Assembly: GCA_030267565.1 (NCBI GenBank)
Contig: BRXU01000030.1
Location: 1,320,001-1,384,000 of the forward strand
Length of the DNA stretch: 64,000 bases
Source: Pleodorina starrii
Taxonomy: Eukaryota > Chlorophyta > Chlorophyceae > Chlamydomonadales > Volvocaceae
Reading direction: 5' to 3'
The position numbers and the translations under genes are program-made. Under the pieces are notes generated by a model. The model had not been told where the DNA came from and made no database searches. It saw nothing but the letters and a program-made list of their open reading frames with translations. Within the stretch, counting starts at the first letter, position 1. Each line of letters opens with the position of its first letter. Shown here one piece after another: positions 1-10,768 of this stretch.

Positions 1-3000
1 CCGAGCCCGGGCCAGCTCCACCTCCTCCTCCGCCGCCTCCGCGGCTGCCTGAGCCTCAAGCAGCTGCCGCTCCAGCTCCTCGTACCTGCCAACGTAAGCC
101 GCAACGGAGGGGAGGGGTTGTAACGGGGTGCCACCAACAGGCCAAGGAAGCTGACTGACTGACTGACTGACTAGCTGACTGACCGGCTGGGGGTCGGGAT
201 GGGACGGGGTGTAGATACGTCGAGTGGCCGTAGCCACTAGATCGTGTAGATGAGGCCGCAGCAGCAAAACGTGTGCGTGTGTGCTTGTGTGTGTGTGTGT
301 GCGTGTTTGGGCGCTGCAAGTCCCACAGCGTTCTCACAGCGGGTTGCTAGCTAGCAAGCAACGCCCCGTGGAGTCGGAGGTTGCAAGCAAAGCGCGATGC
401 GGTGCGCCTGCCGCCCCTGGGGTTGCGGCTGGGGTACTACTGCGCGCCGCCGCCGCAGCAGTAGTTCCGCAGCTGTTATCTCCCTCCCCCCAAAAGAACC
501 CGCCCCTGGTCAGAAGGCCGCGCCGCTCTGCGCCGCAGCCGCACACGCGCCCCATGCCAATGCCGTGCAATGCCGTACCCGCTGCCGTACAGTTGCAGTA
601 CAGTACACGCACCTGACCATGATGTCCTGTCGGCGGGTGGAGAACTGGGAGGGGAAGAAGGAGGGGAAGTAGCGCTGAATGAAGCCAAAGACCAGGACGT
701 GGCCCAGGGGGGAGAGGGGGATGATGAGGATGATGGTGAAGGGGATGAAGGTCAGCAGGTCTCGGGCGGTGCGGCGCAGCGCAGACACCTCGCGGGGCTT
801 GAGCGTGTTGCCTGAACAGGATCGGTGCGGGGGGGGAGGGAGAGGGTACAGGGAGTGATATGCTCCTTTATATAAGAATAATGAGTCACTGCGGAAATTG
901 GGAGGGAGAGGGGAGAGGAAGAGGAAGAGGGGGACAGGCGGAGGGGAGAGGGAGAGGGGATTTCGGGGGGATTCGGTACCAGAGGGACGGAGGGAGGTAG
1001 GGAGGGTGGCGCCTTGAAGGGCTGGGGGAAGCTGGGATGGGAGGTAAGGGGTGGGTTGGGGGCGTGTGGGCGTGCGGACGCAGGCAGGGGAAAGGCGCGC
1101 CACGGGGACCAAGCTATGGCCGGTGGGGTAGCGTGTACCCATGTTTGACGAAAGGCGGGAGGGGAGGGAGAGCGGGGGCTGCGCCGACTGCGGCGGTAGG
1201 TCGGGTACGGGCGAGGGCCCTCCCGCGCACAGCCCCGACGGGAGCTACCCGGGGGGGGAGAGGTGGTGCGGTAATACCCGGCAGCAAGGTACAAACCACC
1301 AGTAATTTGGAAGACTCCCTCCCTCCGTGTCTTTCCCCCCGACCCTAAAACCCCCTAAAACCCCTTGCCCCCAAACCCGCGTCCCCTCCCCCTCCCCCTC
1401 CCCCTCCCCCTCCCCCTCCCCCTCCCCCTCCCCCTCCCCCTCCCCCTCCCCCTCCCCCTCCCCCTCCCCCTCCCCCTCCCCCCCCCCACTCACCCAGCGC
1501 CGCCTTGAGGAAGAGGCGCACCCCGGTGGCCACATCTGAGCCCAGCAGTTTGAATCCGCGGCTGAGAAAGGTGACTGCCTCCCGCACCTTGTCCAGACTC
1601 TCACGGATCTGCAGACGGGCCTTGGTCAGGGAGAAGCCGGGGCCGCCGAACACAACCTGGTCGCTGTGAGGAGCAGGAGGGAGGGAGGGGGAGGCAGGGA
1701 GGGGGGGAGGGGGGGAGGGGGGGAGAGGGAGGCAGGGAGGGGAAGAGGGAGGGGAGGCAGGGGGGGCAGGGAGGCAAGGGTGGAAGGGCTGTAGGCTGAG
1801 GAGGAAGGGAAGAGGCTTTAACAAGTGCGCTGCGCCATTTGGTACAACTTCCAATTCCTTACCAATTTCACGGGCCCGGCCTACCGTATGCCCCCGTTTC
1901 AAAACCCTAAAACCCTAAAACCCTATCGCCCCACCCCACCCCTCGGGCCACCACTCACGCGACCCCCCCTGGATCCACCCCCCCTCGCAGGCCACCACTC
2001 ACGCGACCCCCACTCTGCTGCGCATGTCGGGTATCTCCACCGCCAACTTGCTCAGCACCTCATCGTTGATCAGCGCCGGACCCATCGCAGCGGCGGCGGC
2101 AGCCACCGCCGCGCCGGCGGCGCCGTGGGCGCCGCCGCCGCCGCTGCTGGCCGCCGCTGCCGCTGCCCCCGGCTCCGCCGCCGCCGCCGCCCCTCCCTCG
2201 AGCGCCGCCGCCATGATGTTGAGTTGCTCGTCCAACAGCGCAAACTCCGCCACCAGGAGGGCCAGCTCATTGGTGGAGCCGTCGCGAGCGAGCAGACCTA
2301 AACACACACACACATATGCACACACACCCGGGGGTTTGGGGGTTTGGGGTTGGGTGGGGTTTGGGGGGTGGGGTTTGGGGGTGGGGTTTGGGGGTGGGGT
2401 TTGGGGAGGGGGGTAAGAAACAAGATATCTCAGCGAAGGGACGGAGACAGCGTTACCGAACGGACCGGTGGGGTTGGGGGAGTTTCGTGGGGTGGAGTTG
2501 GGTTTTTCAGGGGTACCGTAGAGCATGTAAGAAGCAAAAGCTGTCGAGGCTGTCGAGGCTGACCGGCTGACGGGGATGGATACTGCTGAGTGGAGAGAGA
2601 GGGGAGCGAGGGTGGGGGGAGGGGAGGGCGGGGGTCAGGGAGTGATATGCTCCTTTATAGCTCAATGAGTCACTGCGGACGGGAGGGCGGGGGGTAGTCA
2701 GCACGATACCGCCAGCGACGTGACGGAGGCGAAAAACAAAAGGGAGCCCCCCAAACGACAAAACACGTTGAAACCCTAAAACCTTAAAACCCTAAAACCC
2801 GCCAAACCCACCACCCACCTCCCGCCTGCACGCCGTTGAACACATCCAGCGCCTCCGCCTCCAAACTGCCGTACACGTACTCCATCTCCAGCTGCAATGT
2901 TCGTACAGCCAGCAGCGAGCTCAGCTGCAGTACCTCCGCATCCAGACCCTTCAGCTGGATGGCCATCTGGGAGGGGGGGGGGGCGGGGGGGGATGGGGTT

Positions 3001-6000
3001 GGGGGGGGGGTGGAGTTGGGGTTGGGGGTGTATGGTCGGGGGTGTATGGTCGGAGGGGGGGGGGGGTTGGGTGGGTTGGGGTTGGGGGGTTTGAAGAGTG
3101 AATTTGCAGGGGGTTGGGTGGGGTTGGGCGGGGTTGGGGTGGGGGTTGGGGGGGTATGCGGTCGGGGGGTGTATGGTCGAGGATAGGTGGATAAGAGGGG
3201 TAGAGAAACGGGTGGGGGAGGGGAGAGGGGGAAAAGAGGAAAAAGGGTAGGGGAAGAGAAGGAAGGGAAGGGCAGGATCGGCCAAAAAAAAGAGGCTAGG
3301 CGGGGGAGGGGAGTAAAGCAGCAACCAGTCCGCATGGCAAGCTGAAGGCTGGGTGGGTGGGTGGGGTGGATCACACAAGGGGGGCGGGTCGGGGTAGTGG
3401 GCTCTCCAGAGAGGGAGGTAGGCAGGTAGGGAGGGTGGGAGGGAGGGAGGTTCCTAAGGAAACGGGCATGGCGCGGGCTGGAAGCATGAGCCGCGCACCC
3501 CCCTACCACCCTTCTGCGGTCCTTCCCTTCATAAGGCCCACCCCTCGGAGCTTGTCCCGCCCCTCCCCCACCCCACAACGGATTACACCCAGCCGTCCAC
3601 GCCCGGGCCCTCACCCGCTCCACCCCCCATCCAGCCGGCCAGGCCAGAGCAGTCTCCCCAGCCCTTGCCCTCCCCCCCTCCCTTCCCTTCCCTTCCCTTC
3701 CCTTCCCGCAACCGCATCCAGCCATGCCCCTCACCCCTCTTGCTACATACGGCAGGGCACCTGACCTCGTCTCCGTCCAGCAGCTGCGATCATCTTCCAA
3801 CCCTCCTCATACCCCCTTCTTTACCCCCGCCCCCCACATACCCCCCCACACACACACACCACATACACACACACCCCAAGTGCACACCCCCCACGTACAC
3901 CCCCCGCATAAACCCCCCCACATACACGCCACACATAATAACAACACATACACACCCCACTTAACGTCTCCCCCCTCACCTGCACCCTCCCCTGCAGCCC
4001 CGCCTTCCTCCTCCCTCCCCTCACCTGCACCCTCCCCTGCAGCCCCGCCTTCCTCCTCCCCCCCCTCACCTGCACCCTCCCCTGCAGCCCCGCCTTCCTC
4101 CTCCCCCCCCCTCACCAGCACCCTCCCCAGCAGCCCCGCCTTCCTCCTCCCCCCCCCCTCACCTGCACCCTCCCCTGCAGCCCCGCCTTCCTCCTCCCCC
4201 CCCCCCTCACCTGCACCCTCCCCTGCAGCCCCGCCTTCCTCCACCCCCCCCCACACCAGCACCCCCCCCAGCAGCCCCGCCTTCCTCCTCCCCCCCCCTC
4301 ACCTGCACCCTCCCCTGCAGCCCCGCCTTCCTCCTCCCCCCCCCTCACCTGCACCCTCCCCTGCAGCCCCGCCTTCCTCCTCCCCCCCCCTCACCTGCAC
4401 CCTCCCCTGCAGCCCCGCCTTCCTCCTCCCTCCCCACACCAGCACCCACCCCAGCAGCCCCGCCTTCCTCCTCCCCCCCCCTCACCTGCACCCTCCCCTG
4501 CAGCCCCGCCTTCCTCCTCCCCCCCCACACCTGCACCCTCCCCAGCAGCCCCGCCTTCCTCCTCCCCCCCCCTCACCTGCACCCTCCCCTGCAGCCCCGC
4601 CTTCCTCCTCCCCCCCCTCACCTGCACCCTCCCCTGCAGCCCCGCCTTCCTCCTCCCCCCCCCACACCAGCACCCACCCCAGCAGCCCCGCCGTCCTCCT
4701 CCCCCCCCTCACCTGCACCCTCCCCTGCAGCCCCGCCTTCCTCCTCCCCCCCCCTCACCTGCACCCTCCCCTGCAGCCCCGCCTTCCTCCTCCCTCCCCT
4801 CACCTGCACCCTCCCCTGCAGCCCCGCCTTCCGCAGTTTGTTCTCCCTCCGCTTGGATGCCTCCTGCAGCCGCTTCTCCAGAGCCTCCAGGTCCAGACTC
4901 AGGCGGCTGATGGCCTGTTCAGGCAACACCGGCACGGCCCGGCACGGCGGGGGGGGGGCGAGAGGAGGCACGAGGGGTTGCGCACGGTGATGGGAGGGGG
5001 GGAAACCGCCATCGCGCCCACTCGAGAGAGAGAGAGAGAGGAATAAAAAAAAGGTTTCTCCCTCCCCCCTCCCTCCCCCCTCCCCACCCACTCACCTGGG
5101 TTGGTCTGGCGGCGACGCGGTCGCAGCGTATTTTCCGCTCGGTAAGGTTACATGTATGTTCGGTAAGTATTACTGGGTTCTGGGCCGTCCGCTAACGACG
5201 TCTCCGTCTCCGCTGCGGTATCATTTTCTACCCACCCACCCACTCACCTGGGTTGGTCTGGCGGCGACGCGGTCGCAGCGTATTTTCCGCTCGGTAAGGT
5301 TACATGTATGTTCGGTAAGTATTACTGGGTTCTGGGCCGTCCGCTAACGACGTCTCCGTCTCCGCTGCGGTATCATTTTCTACCCACCCACCCACTCACC
5401 TGGGTTGGTCTGGCGGCGACGCGGTCGCAGCGTATTTTCCGCTCGGTAAGGTTACATGTATGTTCGGTAAGTATTACTGGGTTCTGGGCCGTCCGCTAAC
5501 GACGTCTCCGTCTCCGCTGCGGTATCATTTTCTACCCACCCACCCACTCACCTGGGTTGGTCTGGCGGCGACGCGGTCGCAGCGTATTTTCCGCTCGGTA
5601 AGGTTACATGTATGTTCGGTAAGTATTACTGGGTTCTGGGCCGTCCGCTAACGACGTCTCCGTCTCCGCTGCGGTATCATTTTCTACCCACCCACCCACC
5701 AGTCCCACGAGCCCCACCCGCACCCGCACCCCCCCCCACCCACCCCACCCGTACCCCCCCCCCCACCCACCCGCGCCCACCCCCCCACCCCACCCCACCC
5801 CACCCACCAGCTCGCTCTGCTGCTGCGTCCCCTCCGGCCGCGGCAGCTCCCTCCCCGCCGCCGCTCCCAGTCCGTGTCCCCAGCGTCCGCTCGCTGGCGA
5901 GCCGCCGTTGAGCCGCACCCACAGCCCCTTGAGGTAGGAGCCGGTGTCCCGCACCACCTCCACCAGGTCCTGTTCGGAGGCCTTCTTGAGGGCGGGCTTG

Positions 6001-9000
6001 ATGGAGTTGGCGATGATCTCACCGGCAACACGCTCGGCGGCCTTTAGGGGGGGTGGGGTGGGGGGTGGGGGGGGGGTGGGGGGTTATCCACGTATAGGCC
6101 GAGGGGGGGGGGGGTTGAGCGGCGGCCTTTCGGGGGGATGGGGTGAAAAGAAGATACCGCCGCGGAGACGGAGAGGGCGTTAGCGAACGGACCGGGGGGG
6201 TGGGGTGGGGGTGGGGGGTGGGGAGGGAGGAAAAGAGGAAGGCGGGCGGGGAGCGGGAGGGGGCCGGGGGGAGAGGTAGAGGGTATGAGAGTCCAGAGGG
6301 TGATCTGGTGCCCACTGCACCACCACCACAAGCAACACCAACAGCAGTAGCAGCAGCAGCAGCAGCCGGTGCCTCCCCAGAGCAGGTCACCTCTGCCCCT
6401 GCCTGCCCCTGCTGCAGCGCGCTAGGCTACAAGGCTAGGATTACCCTCTCCTCTCCCACCCCAATGGCCCCGCTCCGAAACCTCCCCCCACACACCCTCG
6501 CCCAGCCGGCTGCCCCCTCCCCCTTCCCCTCCCCTCCATTGCTGGGTTCCGGGTCCGTTCGAGAACGCCGTCTCCGTCTCAGCTGCGGTATCTTCTTTTT
6601 CCTCTACCTTTCCCACATTCACCCACCCACCAACCCCATCTTACCTCCAACCGCTCCAGCGCCGACGTCCGCCCCGTGCCGCCTCCGGCTCCGGCTCCGG
6701 TGCTGCCGCCAAGCTCGCTCCCCGGACCGCCGCCGCCACCGCCACCGCCGCCAGCGGCGCCGGCCCCAGCGGCGCCGCTGCCGCTGCCGGCGGCGCTGCC
6801 GGTCCCTCCCTGTCGCTCGTCCAGCGCCACTCGGCGGCTGTATTTGGCGTTACGGGACTCGATGTAGTGGAGGGCAACATCGCTGGGGAGGCGGGGTAGG
6901 GGGGGGGCAGGGGTAGGGGGGGCGGGGGTAGGGGGGCAGGGGGGTTTTAGAAGAGTGTAGGGGAGGGGGAAGGGAGCGGGGGAGGGATTATCCACGGATA
7001 GGCCGGAGCCCAGGAGGGGGAGGGGGGGAGGTAGGGAGGGTAAGAGTTTGACAGTCCAAGTGCGACAGTCCAAGTAGGCGGAGGGAGAGGGCTGAGAGGG
7101 TACGGCAATGAGGCTGAGCGCACCGAGCCACATCGGACGTGAGCGCACCACACCCTAACCCCCTCCCCTCCCCTCCCCTTCCCTTCCCTCCCCTCCCCTC
7201 CCCTCCCCTCCCCTCCCCTCCCCTCCCCTCCCCTCCCCTCCCCTCCCCTCCCCTCCCCTCCCGCCCCCACCTCGCAACGGGCAGCAGGGGCAGCTCCGCC
7301 GCCAGCCTCTCCCTCAGCGCCCCCACGTGCTGCCGAGCCGCCTCCCACACCGCCTCCTCACTAGCGGCCGCGGAGGCGGAGGGGAAGACGATGGAGCCAA
7401 AGCCCGCGGGCAGGGAGCGGAGGCTGGACTGCGGGGGGGGTGTCGGTCGAGAGATTGGGGGGTTCAGGGGTTTTGGGGGTTGTTTGGGGGTTTGTTTTAG
7501 AGTTGTTTTAGGGTTTGGGGGTGGGAGCTTTTGGGGGGTTTGAGAGTGACATGCGGGGTAGCGGCACTGCTCGCAGCACCCGCCCCCCCCCCCCCGGTCA
7601 AGAGGGTCAAGAGGACAAAGCCCGGCAGGAGGGAGAGGAGAACCGAGCCAGCAGAGATGGATGCGGGGAAGGAGGAGGAGGGGCCGGGCATTGCGGGAGC
7701 CGGGCGCTGCAGGCATCCGCGACTGCGCCTCCGGTACTCTGTTGGGTCCACAGTCCTCAGTCCTGAGGCTCTCATCGGGACGGCCCCTGTCAGCCCCTCT
7801 GCCCCTTCGGACCCTTCCGCGCCTCCCTCCCCTCCCCTCCCCTCCCCTCCCCTCCCCTCCCCTCCCCTCCCCTCCCCTCCCCTCCCCTCCCCTCCCCTCC
7901 CCTCCCCTCCCCTCCCCTCCCCTCCCCTCCCCTCCCCTCCTCTCCCCTCCTCTCCGTCCCTGCCCTCCCTCCGCTTCGCTCCGGTCCTTTCGCCAACGTT
8001 GCCTCCGTCCCTCCGCAGCAATATCTTCCTTCTTCCCCCGCACCCCCAACCCCCATCTCCCGCTGCGGCATCTCCTTTTTAACCCCCCTCTCCCTCTCCC
8101 CTCCCTGACCCCCTCCCCCCTCCCCCCCCCTCCCCACCCAACCTTGAGTTGCTCCATGACCAGCATCATCTCCGCCGCCGACTCCAGAGCCGCCTTCAGG
8201 GCCTTATCCTCCTCCGAGCTACGGGACAACGAGGGCGGACCGCTCAGACTGCTCAGGCTGCTGAAACTGCCGCCCACACTGCCGCTGAGGCTGCTGAGGC
8301 TGCTGGCGCTGCTGACAGCCCGCTCAGGGTCGAGCTCCTCCGAGGGGCCGCCAGTGACCAGCGCTGCGATGATGGGGTTGGGGGTGGTGGGGGTGGGGAG
8401 TGGGGGTGGTGAATGGTTGTGGTTGTGGTGGGGGTTATGGTGGTGGTGGTGTTGGCGATGTGTGGGTGGTGGTGGTGGAGGGAGAACCGGCCGGGCGGGG
8501 GGGGGGCGGGGGGGGGGGGGGCGGGCGAGGTATGGGAGGCGGGAGGCGCCACGGAGCAGGGAGGTGTCCAGTCGCGCTTGTGCGGAGCGCCAATCAGGCC
8601 GCCGCGGAGACGTGGCGCTTGGTGTCCGATATAACACCCCACACCCACACCCACACCCTTGTCCGATATAACACCCCACACCCACACCCTTGTCCGATAT
8701 GCACACACTTACACCCACACAACCCCCCCCCCCACACACACACACTCCTCTACTGCAGCACCTCCCGGGGCAGTGCCCCTGGGCTCACTGGGCCGCCCTC
8801 TCTCCAGACCCTTGAGGCCCCTCCTGACTGCCACCCCTCCCCCTTCTTCCCCTCCTCTTCCCCCGAACAGGCACTCGTTGCAGCAGCCCGATGCCTAATT
8901 AGGCAAACCCACGCCCCACACCCACACAGCAGCACTCGAAACCCAACCCTCCCCAACCCAGCCCAGCCCCATCCAACCCAGCCCTCCACTCCACTCCTCT

Positions 9001-10332
9001 GCAGTACAGGTGTACAGCACTGTACTGCATCAAAAAATCCCCAAATCCATAAAGCCCGCGGACCGACCCACCCTCTGTTTGTTGCTGCTGCTGCTGCTCT
9101 GCCGTCGCCGTCGCCAGCGGCGGTGGTGGTGGTGTGTAGATGGGGGTGGGCAGCCCCAGCAGGTACTCGGCCCTCACGCAGTTGCGGTACAGCCGCCGCG
9201 TCTCCACCAGCGTGTTCAGCCGCCGGACCCGCTCAGCGGAGGAGCGCCAGGCGGAGTCGGCGTCGTCGTTGTCAAGCGGGGAATGCGGCTGCGGCTGCGG
9301 GGGTGTGAGGGTTTGTTGCAGCGGCTCCGCCGCCGCCGCCGCCGCTGCCGCTTGGATTGTGTCCGTGGGGGAGGCGGCGGCGGCGACGCCGCCGCCGCCG
9401 CCGTTGGATGGGCGAGCCGCTGCGGTCGAGACCGCCGCCGACGCCGCGCCCGACGGCGACGGTGGAAGTTGCGGCGCGCTGTGGGGAGTGACGAGGGTGG
9501 GCGGGTGGGAGGGTGCCGGTAAGAGGGCGGCAGGAGGGGTATGGGGGTGAGAGGCCCGGCGGGTGGAGGCCCCGAGGAAGTGAAATGGTGGGAGGCGGTT
9601 GGGAGTGAAACGCCGGCGTCCTGCAGGTTGGGCCGGCTGGTTGGACACCCGCCCCCACTCCTCCCCTCACTCGGCGGTGAGGGAGGAGCGGACGGCCCGA
9701 GAGCGGGTTTGAGGAGTGGTCGTGCGTGCAGCTCGGGGGTAGGTACCGGAAGGGGGTCCTTTGGGGGACTAACCGCCGACGTCAGCTCTTGAGTAGTTTT
9801 GACGCCCTCTGAGCCGCAAGCCACATCAGATCAGAGCTAGGTGAAGGATCGGCCCATGGTCGAGAGTACAGTGTCTGAAAGGGGAGTGCTGGGGGAAGCG
9901 TCCGGCAGTGCTGAAGGAGGCATGACGGACGCATGAGGGGGCCCAAGGGGTGGCGACAAGCCGAAGGCCGACGCCTGAGCGTTGAGAACGCCACGAGCGC
10001 ACAGCCAATAGGGTGATGAGTGACGACTGAGGGGGCTGTCACTCACCCCGGCAATGCCCGGCAGGCTACGGCAGGGAAGCTGGTTGCGATGTCACGATGA
10101 CCCAAGGGAAGCCTGGCACCAAAGTTACAATATCGCCGCACGTCACGTCAGACGCGATGCTTTCTTAGACAAAAGCGCACTGTTTACAGCTTGCAAACGC
10201 AACGCACCTTGGGGATGGCTGCACCCATTGAGGCCGGCTGTGCAAGCTTACTGGATGGCAGCGGTGCCCCGCATAGCGGCCAGAGCTAGATGCAAATGTG
10301 TCTCTCAAAAGCTGACCGCGGCGCAAGTCCAT
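1..10332 (-). CDS. LETM1-domain protein, plant type (12 exons, 3' end outside window)
   Basis: Exons in transcription order: 10332-10208, 9478-9072, 8363-8143, 7428-7271, 6882-6645, 6041-5808, 4914-4804, 2966-2819, 2297-2003, 1663-1494, 811-613, 85-1. All junctions have GT-AG borders and matching phase, giving 797 codons with no stop; the C-terminus lies left of base 1. Residues 1-41 ([10 protein letters not shown] start, rich in Arg/Ser) look like an organelle transit peptide. Around residue 135 is [17 protein letters not shown], which resembles the conserved N-terminal block of plant LETM1-like proteins. Residues 647-768 are the LETM1 core: [21 protein letters not shown], then [11 protein letters not shown], then a hydrophobic segment ([15 protein letters not shown]) and [14 protein letters not shown] Glu-rich coiled coil follows ([14 protein letters not shown]). 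Residues 462-498 are another helical segment. LETM1 proteins act in inner organelle membranes in cation/proton exchange and ribosome binding; the target organelle here is inferred. The first exon is the least certain. Confidence 0.82.
849..895. repeat. dispersed element with GGAGTGATATGCTCC core, copy 1
   Basis: The string agggagtgatatgctcc, a T/A-rich spacer and gagtcactgcgga recur at 2636-2681 and 14545-14590, always in the same orientation and always in introns of minus-strand genes. GGAGTGATATGCTCC is a near-palindrome. The family is unknown to me. Confidence 0.8.
1379..1489. repeat. (CTCCCC)n hexanucleotide tract
   Basis: Near-perfect CTCCCC units occupy the start of a LETM1 intron, immediately after the donor of exon 1663-1494 (G|GTGAGTGGG in sense). 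In sense this is a GGGGAG tract with G-quadruplex potential. Confidence 0.95.
2424..2466 (+). repeat. dispersed GATACCGCAGCGG element
   Basis: The form here is gatatctcagcgaagggacgg...cgaacggacc. Related copies, with their strand, are at 5182-5222 and its three tandem copies (-), 6152-6193 (+), 6552-6593 (-), 7983-8027 (-), 29232-29276 (+) and 33810-33835 (+). Shorter cores are at about 8051, 14787, 30950, 37278, 41567 and 51471. Nearly all lie in introns. Confidence 0.85.
2636..2681. repeat. dispersed element with GGAGTGATATGCTCC core, copy 2
   Basis: This copy has the same core and the same gagtcactgcggac end as copy 1. It lies in the LETM1 intron between exons 2966-2819 and 2297-2003, about 170 bp from a copy of the GATACCGCAGCGG element. 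Confidence 0.8.
3975..4840. repeat. 45-46-bp minisatellite of exon end plus splice donor, 19 units
   Basis: The motif gccccgccttcctcc recurs 19 times at 45-46-bp spacing; the rightmost unit is the real 3' end of LETM1 exon 4914-4804. In gene sense each unit reads GGCGGGGCTGCAGGGGAGGG followed by TGCAG|GTGAGG, which is the last codons of the exon (AGLQGRVQ) and its 5' splice site. A minority of units have TGCTG|GTGTGG or TGCTG|GTGAGG instead. The plus strand of this array reads as an open Pro/Ser/Ala-rich frame, which is a by-product of the repeat. Confidence 0.93.
5091..5694. repeat. 152-bp tandem repeat, 4 copies
   Basis: Four essentially identical 152-bp units start at 5091, 5243, 5395 and 5547, inside the LETM1-gene intron between exons 6041-5808 and 4914-4804. 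On the gene's sense (minus) strand each unit carries one copy of the dispersed GATACCGCAGCGG element, then a potential 42-nt open segment ([14 protein letters not shown]), then a strong donor CAG|GTGAGTGG. The 42-nt segment keeps phase 0 with both flanking exons. Its upstream acceptor (ACCGAG) is weak, so exon use is only a possibility. Confidence 0.9.
6152..6193 (+). repeat. dispersed GATACCGCAGCGG element
   Basis: This is one of the best-preserved copies: agataccgccgcggagacgg, then gcgttagcgaacggacc. It lies in the LETM1 intron between exons 6882-6645 and 6041-5808. A third short motif family, gggttatccacgtataggcc, is just beside it at 6083-6104 and recurs at 6986-7007. Confidence 0.85.
6552..6593 (-). 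repeat. dispersed GATACCGCAGCGG element
   Basis: This inverted copy reads ggtccgttcgagaacgccg then tctcagctgcggtatctt on the plus strand. It lies in the same LETM1 intron as the 6152 copy and in opposite orientation to it. Confidence 0.85.
7153..7262. repeat. (CTCCC)n pentanucleotide tract
   Basis: A CTCCC-unit tract lies directly downstream, in gene sense, of the donor of LETM1 exon 7428-7271. Confidence 0.95.
7826..7952. repeat. (CTCCC)n pentanucleotide tract
   Basis: A second long CTCCC tract lies in the next LETM1 intron (between exons 8363-8143 and 7428-7271). A degenerate copy of the dispersed GATACCGCAGCGG element follows at about 7983-8027, minus orientation. Confidence 0.95.
8625..8745. 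repeat. tandem gtccgatataacacccc / CACACC repeat
   Basis: The sequence gtccgatataacacccc followed by a CACACC tract occurs twice, with a third partial start (gtccgatatg). It is followed by a (CA)n tract. It lies in the LETM1 intron between exons 9478-9072 and 8363-8143. Confidence 0.8.
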
Positions 10333-10768
10333 CGTAGCGAAGGTCCACAGGCCGAAAGGACCTCAGGCCTGGGAGGCTTGTACTGAGCGTCTAACCTAGG
10401 CAATAAATTTATTGACATGCAAGATCGTGCACCTACTGGTACGCTAAAGGATCGACATGTTTCCGACCCAGCGCGAGGGCATGCCTGTTGTCGAGAAGTA
10501 AGTCAAACGAGGTAATACCAGCCTGCGAAATATTCTTATGTGATCGATCCAACTTCCTGTACCAACAAGTAAGTTTTGTTGTCTCGCACAGGTGGATTCT
10601 CAACCGTTGTAAATCACGATCTGTTGGACCAGCGCCAGAAAAGAAGTCACCAACGCCAACGCCAGGATATCTACCGCACCTTCCACCCATTCGGAGGAAG
10701 CCGCACTAGATCATTCAACTCGGCTCTTACCGCATGCCAGCTGTCCTGCCCCAACCGTCCCAAGCAGC
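10333..10768. other. intergenic gap between LETM1-like and SUMT genes
   Basis: The gap lies between the LETM1 start codon (10332) and the SUMT stop codon (10769). Both genes run leftward, so it should hold the SUMT 3' UTR and the LETM1 promoter. I see no coding exon, RNA gene or clear TGTAA signal in the required orientation. Confidence 0.5.

Noticed and set aside
3724..5046. Long plus-strand Pro/Ser/Ala-rich frame resembling a hydroxyproline-rich wall protein
   Set aside because: It is the antisense of the 45-bp minisatellite that repeats a LETM1 exon end; coding periodicity is a repeat artefact.
6988..8745. 585-codon minus-strand frame
   Set aside because: It runs through two real LETM1 exons and the (CTCCC)n introns between them; splice sites with matching phase show that the introns are removed.
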